A DNA stretch of 18,348 nucleotides from GCA-2862585 sp049890295. Its GTDB lineage: Bacteria > Bacteroidota > Bacteroidia > Flavobacteriales > UBA7312. The notes beneath the pieces are model-generated. The model was not told the DNA's origin. It saw nothing but the letters and a program-made list of their open reading frames with translations, and searched no databases. A program made the position numbers and the translations under genes. The stretch covers positions 1 through 18,348 of the forward strand of contig JBMHBP010000003.1 of the NCBI GenBank assembly GCA_049890295.1, given 5' to 3'. Below, piece after piece: positions 1 to 7,567 of this stretch. How positions within the stretch are numbered: position 1 is the stretch's first letter; the number at the start of each line of letters is the position of its first letter.

Positions 1-3
1 ATT

Positions 4-40
4 AACCCAAAGGTGGGTTGGGGTGTAGTAGCGTGACTAC
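4..40. repeat. Two adjacent short inverted repeats in the gene-free left edge
   Basis: Positions 4-9 (AACCCA) and 14-19 (TGGGTT) are perfect 6-bp inverted arms around a 4-nt loop. Positions 25-29 (GTAGT) and 36-40 (ACTAC) are perfect 5-bp arms around a 6-nt loop. A T-rich stretch follows at about 52-62. Nothing else is recognisable in 1-196 apart from A/T-rich leader sequence. The pair might be the terminator of a gene lying left of the window, or chance. The stems are short and the T-run is not immediately adjacent, so confidence is low. Confidence 0.3.
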
Positions 41-196
41 CATAAATGGCTTTTAGTTTTTTCTGCCCAAGGTTAATAATTTAGTTTACAAAGATTCACA
101 TTTGGCGAATACTATACAAACGTAAAATATTATGAGATATTGATTGTGGGCAAATATGCTTACTGAAAAACTTTTATAAATGTTCATTTTTATATA

Positions 197-448
197 ATGA
201 AACCATGTTCAAACTTAAGATGTCGTTTGTATTTAAGTTTTTTGGGGGAGCGCTTGCGTTATCATCGCCGTACTAAGGGCTTGAGTCAGGCCCAGCTGGC
301 CGTGGATGCCGATATGGAGGTGTCGCAGATTAGCCGTATTGAGCGTGGTGTTATCAATACATCGGTAGTCACTTTGTTACAAATTTCAGCTGTCTTAGAA
401 GTAGATATTTCTGAATTGTTGCCACCTACTGCTAGCAAGGAGGGTTAA
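197..448 (+). CDS. Small XRE/Cro-type helix-turn-helix transcriptional regulator
   Basis: This 83-residue protein is almost entirely one HTH_3 (Cro/C1-type) domain at about residues 16-76. The first helix starts at GERLRYHRRTKGLSQ, the recognition region is EVSQISRIERG, and the domain closes with a VDISELL-type end. Such single-domain proteins bind DNA as dimers. They are known as regulators of restriction-modification systems, mobile elements and small operons, but the target here cannot be read from sequence. No ligand or dimerisation domain is attached. The ATG at 197 is the first available. The 14 residues before the domain are unlike the family, so a TTG near 242 is possible. The stop overlaps the convergent anmK stop by 4 nt. 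Lines 241-360 are about 55% G+C by hand count, clearly above most of the window, which could mean acquisition by transfer. Confidence 0.8.
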   Translation: MKPCSNLRCRLYLSFLGERLRYHRRTKGLSQAQLAVDADMEVSQISRIERGVINTSVVTLLQISAVLEVDISELLPPTASKEG

Positions 449-1497
449 TAAAAATGTACCCCACCCACCGAATCGCGGGAGGCACCCGTTACCGAAGCCA
501 AGCAATTCACTTCACCACGTAGGTTTAGTACGCCCAAGAGCCCAAAAATAAGGGCCTCTTTGTAATCAACTAGCTTGGCCTTAGGAATTTCAAAGTGGCT
601 ATCTGAATTTGATTGTATCAGCTGCATTAAAAACGAGTTGTGAACGCCACCACCGGTGACTAGGGTAGTCCCGCCAACACATATATTTCCAATCTGTATG
701 GCTATGTGTTCACTCAGTGTTCTAAGCACATCCTTGCTTGGTCTTTCATAGGCCTTGACCACTGGTAAAAAGACTGCTTCAAACCATTCTTTCCCCAATG
801 ATTTAGGTAATTTTAACTGGTAATAATCAAGGGCGTTCAACTTATCTAATAGAGTTGGAATGAGTCTTCCACTTCGGGCCATTTGGCCTTTTTCATCAAA
901 GGCTTGGCCTTCTTTTTTGGCATAATGATTGAGAGCCATATTAGCTGGGCAGATGTCAAAGGCCCGCCGTTTGCCATCTTTTGAAAACGATAGGTTGCTA
1001 AACCCCCCTAGATTTAGGCAATAGGAGTATTCTCCAAAAAGAAGTTGGTCACCAATGGGTACCAATGGTGCACCCTGTCCTCCCAAACTCACATCTAGGC
1101 TTCTAAAATCGCAGACGATGGGTGTTTTGGTCATGGCTTGAAGAATATGTCCATCACCAATTTGTAAGGTGATTCTGTTTTCTGGTTGATGCCAAATGGT
1201 ATGACCGTGGGAAGAAATTAAATTTGGTGTTAGCCTATTTTCATTGATGAATTTATTGATGTGATGGGCTAATAATTTAGAGTATATAGATTCTATATTA
1301 CGAATATATTCAAGGGGTTTAAGATGCAAGCTAGAAAGTTCTTCGTGCCATTGTTGGGTGTAGGGGATCGTTGTGGTTTGTAATAATTTATAGTTCCACG
1401 ATTCTTCTTTTCTAAATTCTACATACACCAAGTCAATGCCGTCCAAGGAAGTGCCAGACATCAAACCAACTACTCTATAAACCTTACTGAATGTCAT
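445..1497 (-). CDS. anmK: Anhydro-N-acetylmuramic acid kinase (AnmK)
   Basis: AnmK opens the 1,6-anhydro ring of anhydro-MurNAc recovered from peptidoglycan turnover and phosphorylates it with ATP, giving MurNAc-6-phosphate in the cytoplasm. The 350-residue length is close to the usual ~370. Family signatures are the N-terminal GLMSGTSLDGIDL nucleotide-binding loop (residues 11-23), SSHGHTIWHQP (95-105), DFRSLDVSLGGQGAPLVP (130-147), an FDICPANM stretch whose D181 sits where the family's catalytic aspartate is expected, and the C-terminal VTGGGVHN motif. The ATG at 1497 gives the family N-terminus directly. A -7-like box TAAATTTG (minus strand, 1530-1523) lies upstream, and the gene is divergent from the acyl-CoA dehydrogenase. 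The MurNAc-6-P etherase partner (murQ) is not in the window. The gene's G+C, about 43-53% in sampled lines, is above that of the genes to its right. Confidence 0.93.
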   Translation of the reverse strand: MTFSKVYRVVGLMSGTSLDGIDLVYVEFRKEESWNYKLLQTTTIPYTQQWHEELSSLHLKPLEYIRNIESIYSKLLAHHINKFINENRLTPNLISSHGHTIWHQPENRITLQIGDGHILQAMTKTPIVCDFRSLDVSLGGQGAPLVPIGDQLLFGEYSYCLNLGGFSNLSFSKDGKRRAFDICPANMALNHYAKKEGQAFDEKGQMARSGRLIPTLLDKLNALDYYQLKLPKSLGKEWFEAVFLPVVKAYERPSKDVLRTLSEHIAIQIGNICVGGTTLVTGGGVHNSFLMQLIQSNSDSHFEIPKAKLVDYKEALIFGLLGVLNLRGEVNCLASVTGASRDSVGGVHFY

Positions 1498-1522
1498 ATC
1501 ATTAAATTGACTATTTTTAGGG

Positions 1523-1530
1523 CAAATTTA
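1523..1530 (-). promoter_or_regulatory. Candidate -7 promoter element for anmK
   Basis: The minus strand reads TAAATTTG, an exact match to the Bacteroidota -7 consensus TAnnTTTG, 25 nt before the anmK ATG. No TTG lies at the usual 17-23 nt further upstream, so only half of the promoter is supported. The whole divergent gap to the acyl-CoA dehydrogenase is 52 nt. Confidence 0.4.
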
Positions 1531-1549
1531 AACAAGAAAAAAGTACCCT

Positions 1550-2689
1550 ATGAATTTTTCATTGACTGAAGAACAAAAAATGATCAGAGATGCTGCTCGG
1601 GATTTTGCACAAACAGAATTATTACCGGGAGTAATTGAAAGAGATGAGACACAAACGTTCCCCGCAGAGCAAATAAAAAAATTAGGTGAATTAGGATTTA
1701 TGGGGATAATGGTTGACCCAAAGTACGGCGGAGCAGGTATGGATACGGTATCATACGTTTTAGCCATGGAAGAGCTATCTAAAGTTGATGCTTCTGCTTC
1801 TGTTGTAGTTTCTGTAAATAATTCATTAGTATGCTGGGGATTAGAAAAATATGGAACAGAAGAACAAAAACAAAAATACTTAGTACCCCTTGCCAAAGGT
1901 GAGATAATAGGGGCATTCTGTTTATCTGAGCCTGAAGCAGGTAGCGACGCTACTTCTCAAAAAACTAGTGCAATTGATAAAGGAGATCATTATTTATTAA
2001 ATGGAACCAAAAATTGGATTACAAATGGAAACACAGCCTCTGTTTATCTTGTAATGGCACAAACTGATGCAGAAAAGGGACATCGAGGTATAAATGTACT
2101 CATTGTCGAAAAAGATATGCCAGGCTTTGAAGTTGGGCTTAAAGAAAATAAGCTTGGTATCAGAGGTTCAGACACACATTCTCTAATGTTTACTGATGTA
2201 AAAGTTCCAAAGGAGAATAGAATAGGAGAGGACGGTTTTGGATTTAAATTTGCTATGTCTACACTTTCTGGAGGAAGAATTGGTATAGCGGCACAAGCTT
2301 TGGGAATTGCTTCTGGAGCTTATGAATTGTCGTTGGAATACTCTAAACAAAGAAAAGCATTTGGTAAAGCGATCAATGAACACCAGGCGATAGCGTTCAA
2401 ATTAGCAGACATGGCTACTGAAATAGAAGCGGCTCGATTACTATGTTTAAAATCAGCTTGGTGTAAAGATAACGGACTAAACTTTGATAAAGAAAGTGCA
2501 ATGGCTAAGGTATTTGCCTCTGAAGTAGCAATGAAAACTACTACCGAAGCTGTACAAATCCATGGTGGTTATGGTTTTGTTAAAGAATACCATGTTGAAC
2601 GTTTAATGAGAGATGCAAAAATAACACAGATCTATGAAGGAACTTCTGAAATTCAGAGAATTGTAATTTCAAGATCTATTTTAAAATAA
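1550..2689 (+). CDS. Acyl-CoA dehydrogenase (FAD-dependent, short/medium-chain type)
   Basis: This enzyme catalyses the first oxidation of fatty-acid or branched-chain amino-acid beta-oxidation, converting acyl-CoA to trans-2-enoyl-CoA and passing electrons to ETF. At 379 residues it is the standard soluble length. The order is an N-terminal helical domain (about 1-115, starting FSLTEEQKMIRDAARDFA), a middle beta domain (about 118-230, with FCLSEPEAGSDA and the NGTKNWITNG loop), and a C-terminal helical domain. That last domain has RIGIAAQALGIA, the RKAFGKAI segment, the QIHGGYGF motif and the ITQIYEGTSEIQR motif holding the catalytic base E363. The closest functional type is butyryl/short-chain acyl-CoA dehydrogenase, but substrate chain length cannot be decided. 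The gene is divergent from anmK, and 22 nt separate it from the next gene, which is functionally unrelated. Confidence 0.93.
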   Translation: MNFSLTEEQKMIRDAARDFAQTELLPGVIERDETQTFPAEQIKKLGELGFMGIMVDPKYGGAGMDTVSYVLAMEELSKVDASASVVVSVNNSLVCWGLEKYGTEEQKQKYLVPLAKGEIIGAFCLSEPEAGSDATSQKTSAIDKGDHYLLNGTKNWITNGNTASVYLVMAQTDAEKGHRGINVLIVEKDMPGFEVGLKENKLGIRGSDTHSLMFTDVKVPKENRIGEDGFGFKFAMSTLSGGRIGIAAQALGIASGAYELSLEYSKQRKAFGKAINEHQAIAFKLADMATEIEAARLLCLKSAWCKDNGLNFDKESAMAKVFASEVAMKTTTEAVQIHGGYGFVKEYHVERLMRDAKITQIYEGTSEIQRIVISRSILK

Positions 2690-2711
2690 TTAACTAAAGT
2701 TTACATTCATT

Positions 2712-5213
2712 ATGAGGATTATATTAGTATTGTTGTTTTGTGCTAGTTCATTGTTGGGTTATTCTCAATCTTTAGAACAAATGCAAAAGTACATGAAGTT
2801 TATGCCTTCAAACCTTCAGGCTACGGATGTTAAACCATCCGATATTCCGAGTGAAGATGTGTTGAGGCAAATGGGGTTGAGCGAAGATGAAATTTCGGAA
2901 GCTATGGCATTCAAATTTCAAAAAGGGAAATACAATCCTAACTTTATTGATACAAGTTCAGTAGAGACTAGTCGAATTCAATCTTCTGCATTTATAGACT
3001 CAATGCCTGATAGCTTATTTGACTACAATGACTCTATTAAATACCCAATAGCTAAAATCTATGGGCAGCATTTCTTTAGAAATAATTCAATCAATTTCTT
3101 TAACAGGTCATACGATAGTCATGCTCCTGACAACTATATGCTAGCTGCAGGTGATGAATTAAATATATCCATTTGGGGACTAGCGAGTCATAGTGAAATC
3201 GTAGTTGTGAATGAAAAAGGATACATACTATCCAATATAGCCGGTCGAATTTATGTTGGGTCTAAATCTCTAAAGACAGTAGAATCATTGGTTAGAGATA
3301 GGATGAGTGCATTTTTTGATTTATCAAAATCACAATTTGATTTAACATTAAATTACTCTAGAGAAATAACAGTAAATATTATTGGTGAAGTTTTCAATCC
3401 TGGTTCATATTCCATTCCGGCAACTAATACAGCATTTAATGCTCTAGCAGCAGCAGGAGGGCCTAGTCAAATCGGTTCAGTTCGAAATATTTACCTCATA
3501 AGAGATGGTAAAACAGTAGACTCTCTGGATGTTTACAAGTTTCTTTTTGATCCTGCATATAATAAGGGCTTGTTTATGAAAAATAACGATTACTTATATG
3601 TTTCAGCAGCCAGTAATATTGTTGAGGTTAAGGGAGAAATTAATAGACCTTACAGCTATGAAGCTAAGTCAGGAGACAAACTAAATGACATTGTCAAATA
3701 TGCTGGTGGGTTTACAAAAATGGCTTATAAAAATGCTATTACAGTAAATCGAATTGAGGAAAACTCTATTAAAACCATTACAGTTGATAATATAGGAATG
3801 GGAAATCTTGAACTAAAAAATGGAGATGAAATAACAGTGAATAGTATTCAAGGAATTTCAACTGATTTTATTATTGTCCGTTCTTCAACAGGTGTAAGTG
3901 GCGAATATCAATTTTCTGAAGGCGAAAAAGTTTACGATATATTATTAAAGTCTAATTCACTTTCAGATGAACTATTTTTAGAATCAGCCTATTTGGTGAG
4001 AACAAAGGATGATTTTTCTAAAGAATATATCATTTTAGACATTAAAAATTTAGTTGAAGATCCTAAGTCAGAATCTAATATTGCATTACAAGAATATGAT
4101 GAAGTTTTCTTTTTGTCTAAAAGAGATTATATGGACGAATTTCAAGTAACTATTTCTGGAGGAGTAAGGCTTCCTAACACATTTTCGTATGGTGATGGTT
4201 TGATTCTATCTGATTTAATAACTATGTCTGGAGGGTTAGCTCAAGAGTCATCTGGCTCGAAAGTTGAAATTTCTAGAATTGCAGACTATGATAATGAGAA
4301 TAATCTTTTACAACCCAAAAGAACCCTTGTCAGAACATTTAATATTTCCAAAGATGGTAAATTGAGTAATGAGGCATTAAATTTCCCACTAGAACCCTAT
4401 GACCAAGTTGCAGTAAGATTGAACCCAAATTTTGAAGAAGTAAGATCCGTAGTAATAACTGGTGAGGTTGAATATGCTGGTGTTTATTCATTGACAAATA
4501 AAGAAGAAACATTAGCCGACTTGATTGATAGAGCAGGCGGCTTACGATCATCTGGAGATGCTAATGCAGTCAAAATGTATAGGTTACTTTCAGTTGAAGA
4601 AAAACCAAATACAGAAATAGAACTTTACGAGAACGATGAAGAAATTGTAAATGGATTCTTTTCAGACGGTGAATTTGTACAAATTATACCATTAGATGAC
4701 GAGAAAATTGAAAAACAAAATGTTGTCAAGTCTTATGTTCAAAAATATACTCCCGTACATATAAATCTTAAAAAAGCAATGAAGTATAGAAATTCCAAAT
4801 ACAACATAGTGTTAAATGATTTGGATAGTATTATAATCCCCAAAACGCAAGACATCATCTCAATAACTGGTGCATTGTCAAATTTTGATGAAACCACTAT
4901 ATCGGTACCTTTTTTAGAAAGAAGAGCCAATTATTACATCAATAACTTTGCTGGAGGTTTTAGCAAACATAATGTCAAATCAAATACATTAGTAATTTCT
5001 CCTTCTGGATCTGTTGCTAAGGCAAAAGACTTCGGTTTATTTATTCTTTATCCTAGAGTTGAGCCTGGTTCTACAATAAAGCTTACCCAGGATATCAAAA
5101 TTAAAAGGCAAAAGCCTGAACCTGTAGACTGGACTAGAGTTTTAGAAAGTACTGTAACTAAAATTTCTGCCCTTGCTTCTTTATATATACTATACTTGTC
5201 AAGACAACAATAA
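2712..5213 (+). CDS. Outer-membrane polysaccharide export protein, Wza-like with multiple SLBB domains
   Basis: This probably forms the periplasmic and outer-membrane channel through which capsule or exopolysaccharide leaves the cell. A signal peptide covers residues 1-19 (hydrophobic IILVLLFCASSLLG). The polysaccharide-export (Poly_export) domain spans about 140-215, with the typical LAAGDELNISIWG start. It is followed by about six SLBB-type repeats, recognisable by GEVFNPGSY (~225), KGEINRPYSY (~307), then GVSGEYQF, SGGVRLPNTF, TGEVEYAGVY and ITGALSNFDE. Several are followed by a D-X3-X-AGG or SGG motif. The last ~25 residues form a hydrophobic, probably membrane-inserting helix. At 833 residues it is about twice E. 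coli Wza (~380), as is common for Bacteroidota SLBB exporters. No lipobox cysteine is evident at the signal cleavage site. The next gene, a Wzz homologue, is 9 nt away, so the two form an operon. No glycosyltransferase or polymerase gene is nearby. Confidence 0.88.
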   Translation: MRIILVLLFCASSLLGYSQSLEQMQKYMKFMPSNLQATDVKPSDIPSEDVLRQMGLSEDEISEAMAFKFQKGKYNPNFIDTSSVETSRIQSSAFIDSMPDSLFDYNDSIKYPIAKIYGQHFFRNNSINFFNRSYDSHAPDNYMLAAGDELNISIWGLASHSEIVVVNEKGYILSNIAGRIYVGSKSLKTVESLVRDRMSAFFDLSKSQFDLTLNYSREITVNIIGEVFNPGSYSIPATNTAFNALAAAGGPSQIGSVRNIYLIRDGKTVDSLDVYKFLFDPAYNKGLFMKNNDYLYVSAASNIVEVKGEINRPYSYEAKSGDKLNDIVKYAGGFTKMAYKNAITVNRIEENSIKTITVDNIGMGNLELKNGDEITVNSIQGISTDFIIVRSSTGVSGEYQFSEGEKVYDILLKSNSLSDELFLESAYLVRTKDDFSKEYIILDIKNLVEDPKSESNIALQEYDEVFFLSKRDYMDEFQVTISGGVRLPNTFSYGDGLILSDLITMSGGLAQESSGSKVEISRIADYDNENNLLQPKRTLVRTFNISKDGKLSNEALNFPLEPYDQVAVRLNPNFEEVRSVVITGEVEYAGVYSLTNKEETLADLIDRAGGLRSSGDANAVKMYRLLSVEEKPNTEIELYENDEEIVNGFFSDGEFVQIIPLDDEKIEKQNVVKSYVQKYTPVHINLKKAMKYRNSKYNIVLNDLDSIIIPKTQDIISITGALSNFDETTISVPFLERRANYYINNFAGGFSKHNVKSNTLVISPSGSVAKAKDFGLFILYPRVEPGSTIKLTQDIKIKRQKPEPVDWTRVLESTVTKISALASLYILYLSRQQ

Positions 5214-5222
5214 CATCAGAAT

Positions 5223-6266
5223 ATGGAAGATCTAAACGACGAAATTCGATTAAAGGACGTCATTCTAAAATTAATTTATTTCAAAGATATTTTATTTGCT
5301 AAAAGCATTTTGATCTGCAGTATTGCTTTAGTTTTCGGTGTTTTTGGTGTGGTGTTTTCTTTTTTAAAGCCTCCTACTTACAAAGCTGATCTAACATTTG
5401 TAATAGATGAAAGCCAAGAGCCTAATGCTTTGGGTGCAATGGCAGGACTTGCAAGTCAGTTTGGATTCAACATCGGCGGATCATCTAATGGAACTTTTAG
5501 CCAGTCTAATATTGAAGAACTCATTTTATCAAAGCGTGTTGTTCAGGCCGCCATCCTTGAAGAAGGTGACATAAATGGAAAAAATGACTTATTGATAAAC
5601 CACTATTTAGAGTTTAAAAACTTTCATCAAAGTTGGTTAGCTGACGGTAAAGAGATTATAAACTTCTCGATAAAACGTGAAAATTTTTCTTTTGAACACG
5701 ATAGTATTCTCATGATAGTTTATGATGTGCTAACTAATAATAATATTTCAACCAACGTAGGTGACGAAAGTAGTATTGTTAGTATTTCTTGTAAGTCAGA
5801 AAATGAAGTTTTTTCTAAATTATTAGTCGAATCTCTAGCCAAAAACTTAGAAAGTTATTACACAAAATTCCAAACAGCAAAAACAGAGAGTACACTGCAA
5901 TTATTATCTTATAGAGCCGATTCGGTTTTAACTGAGTTAAAAAATGCAGAGTATAAGTATGCTTCTCATAAAGATTCAAACTTTGGAGTTCAACGTGCTA
6001 AAGGTCTTTTAGAAGAAATAAGACTCAAACGTGACGTAGAAATTCTCAATATTATGTATGGTGAAATTATAAAGAATTTAGAGTTATCAAAATTTACTCT
6101 ACTAAATAATAAACCGCTCTTAAATATTATTGACAGTCCTTCATTACCTCTTGAAGAAAAAAAGTTATCTAAAAAACTAAGTTTAATTTTATTTTCAATT
6201 ATTGGGGGTTTCTTTGCGGTATTATACATAATTATTCGTCAACTTATCCGTGACGAAATGGCCTAA
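5223..6266 (+). CDS. Wzz-type polysaccharide chain-length determinant / co-polymerase
   Basis: This inner-membrane protein of the polysaccharide co-polymerase family sets glycan chain length and works with the Wza-type exporter encoded just upstream. A short cytoplasmic N-terminus (about 1-26) precedes TM1 (about 27-48). A PPTYKADLTFVID segment typical of Wzz follows, then a large periplasmic alpha/beta and helical region, a proline-containing SPSLPLEEKK stretch, and TM2 (about 319-341) ending in a short charged tail. At 347 residues there is no C-terminal Walker-type BY-kinase domain, so it is the O-antigen Wzz-like form rather than a full Wzc. The stop overlaps the convergent murF stop by 4 nt (6263-6266), and no hairpin terminator is visible there. 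Whether the polymer is capsule, exopolysaccharide or O-antigen cannot be told. Confidence 0.85.
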   Translation: MEDLNDEIRLKDVILKLIYFKDILFAKSILICSIALVFGVFGVVFSFLKPPTYKADLTFVIDESQEPNALGAMAGLASQFGFNIGGSSNGTFSQSNIEELILSKRVVQAAILEEGDINGKNDLLINHYLEFKNFHQSWLADGKEIINFSIKRENFSFEHDSILMIVYDVLTNNNISTNVGDESSIVSISCKSENEVFSKLLVESLAKNLESYYTKFQTAKTESTLQLLSYRADSVLTELKNAEYKYASHKDSNFGVQRAKGLLEEIRLKRDVEILNIMYGEIIKNLELSKFTLLNNKPLLNIIDSPSLPLEEKKLSKKLSLILFSIIGGFFAVLYIIIRQLIRDEMA

Positions 6267-7513
6267 AGAAAACGTTGTAATTCTTCTAACCTTATACCTC
6301 TTGATCCTTTCAACAGTATAAGACTATCACTAATATTTAGATTTTTTAACCAATTTTTACATGCTTCAATAGTCATGAAATGAGTATACTGATGAGAACA
6401 TTTACTGAATTCCTTTCCCACAAGTATAACCTTCGAATTTATTTCGGATAACAAATCAACTATGTTTTGGTGTTCTTTTGTTGACTCATTACCAAGCTCT
6501 AACATATCACCGAGAATTAAAACTTTTTTGTTATGAGTAATGTTAGTGAAAGACGTTATTGCTTCTAGCATACTGCTTGGGTTAGCATTGTATGCGTCTA
6601 GTATTAGGGAATTGTTTTGGGTAGTTGAGCTTAGCTGTGATCGATTATTTTTTGGCTGGTAGGACTCAATAGCTAGTTTTAAATTTGACACAGAGATATT
6701 GAAATAGTCACCAATAAAACAAGCTGCACTTATATTAGCACAATTATAATAACCAATCAGTTGCGATTGTATATTTATTCCTTTGAATTCAATCGCAGCA
6801 AATGGGGAAGAGGTATTTATCGGATTAATACTGTACTCAAGCTTATTCATTCCTTTTGATAGCGATTGAAGTAATACATCATTTTTATTTACAAATAGCT
6901 TGCCGTTTTTTACACCAATATAATCGTAAAGTTCTTTCTTAGTATCAATAATACCCTGTAAACTACCAAATCCTTCTAAATGAGCTTTGCCAATATTAGT
7001 GATAATTCCAAAGTCTATATCTGCAATTTCACTTAGAAATTTAATTTCTTTTCTATGATTTGCCCCCATCTCAACAATAAGAAACTCTGTGTCTAAATCG
7101 GCACTTAAAATTGTTAGTGGAACACCAATATGATTATTTAAATTTCCCTTGGTACTGACTACCTTTAATTGAGTACTTAATACTGAACTTATAAGTTCTT
7201 TTGTAGTAGTTTTCCCATTAGAGCCAGTAATTCCGAGTACTGGACAGTGTAATTTGCTTCTGTGAAAACTAGCTAAATCTTGAAGCGTCTTTAAGGAATC
7301 TTCTACTACAATACAGCGATGATGATTCGAATACTCATCTTCATCAACTATTGCATAAGATGCTCCTTTGTTTATTGCATCTAGGGCAAATTTATTACCA
7401 TTAAAATTCTCACCTTTTAGTGCGAAAAAAATATTATTAGTGCTGACTTTTCTGGTATCTGTCGAAACACCAGTAGACTCTAAAAATAATTGATGTAAAG
7501 TGGCTATATTCAT
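6263..7513 (-). CDS. murF: UDP-N-acetylmuramoyl-tripeptide--D-alanyl-D-alanine ligase (MurF)
   Basis: MurF adds D-Ala-D-Ala to UDP-MurNAc-tripeptide, the last cytoplasmic step of peptidoglycan precursor synthesis, using ATP. The protein is 416 residues from the ATG at 7513. The N-terminal Mur ligase domain includes STDTRKV (17-23) and FFALKGENFNGN (29-40). The central ATPase domain has the P-loop GITGSNGKTTTKEL (94-107, Lys101) and the NHIGVPLT and VEMGANH motifs. The C-terminal domain has DAYNANPSSM and ILGDMLELG. The open frame extends 18 nt upstream to a TTG at 7531, but those codons lie inside a terminator-like palindrome and the conserved N-terminus begins at the ATG, so 7513 is preferred. 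It follows gldJ on the same strand and converges with the Wzz gene. Confidence 0.94.
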   Translation of the reverse strand: MNIATLHQLFLESTGVSTDTRKVSTNNIFFALKGENFNGNKFALDAINKGASYAIVDEDEYSNHHRCIVVEDSLKTLQDLASFHRSKLHCPVLGITGSNGKTTTKELISSVLSTQLKVVSTKGNLNNHIGVPLTILSADLDTEFLIVEMGANHRKEIKFLSEIADIDFGIITNIGKAHLEGFGSLQGIIDTKKELYDYIGVKNGKLFVNKNDVLLQSLSKGMNKLEYSINPINTSSPFAAIEFKGINIQSQLIGYYNCANISAACFIGDYFNISVSNLKLAIESYQPKNNRSQLSSTTQNNSLILDAYNANPSSMLEAITSFTNITHNKKVLILGDMLELGNESTKEHQNIVDLLSEINSKVILVGKEFSKCSHQYTHFMTIEACKNWLKNLNISDSLILLKGSRGIRLEELQRFL

Positions 7514-7521
7514 TTCAATAA

Positions 7522-7545
7522 AAAACCCCAAAATTTTGGGGTTTT
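7522..7545 (-). terminator. 24-nt perfect palindrome; rho-independent terminator (or attenuator) between gldJ and murF
   Basis: Positions 7522-7545 form a perfect 24-nt palindrome with arms AAAACCCCAA and TTGGGGTTTT around an AATT loop. On the minus strand the hairpin runs straight into a T-rich tail (six Ts at 7526-7520 counting the end of the stem), the signature of intrinsic termination. It lies 22 nt after the gldJ stop and only 8 nt before the murF ATG, so it should end gldJ transcripts or control read-through into murF. The plus-strand side has only a TTTT tail before AAAAG, so its direction is minus. Confidence 0.75.
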
Positions 7546-7567
7546 AAAAGTGTATTAAATTCTATTT

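Noticed and set aside
117..153. Minus-strand -7 box TACGTTTG (124-117) with an upstream TTTG at 154-151, pointing out of the left edge
   Set aside because: The spacing is about 26 nt, outside the 17-23 range, and no gene in the window would be served.
1528..1896. 122-codon open frame on the minus strand
   Set aside because: It lies wholly antisense to the acyl-CoA dehydrogenase, shows no family motif, and its composition is explained by the coding strand.
4339..4930. Minus-strand open frames of 70 and 63 codons
   Set aside because: Antisense to the SLBB repeats of the exporter, with no recognisable product.
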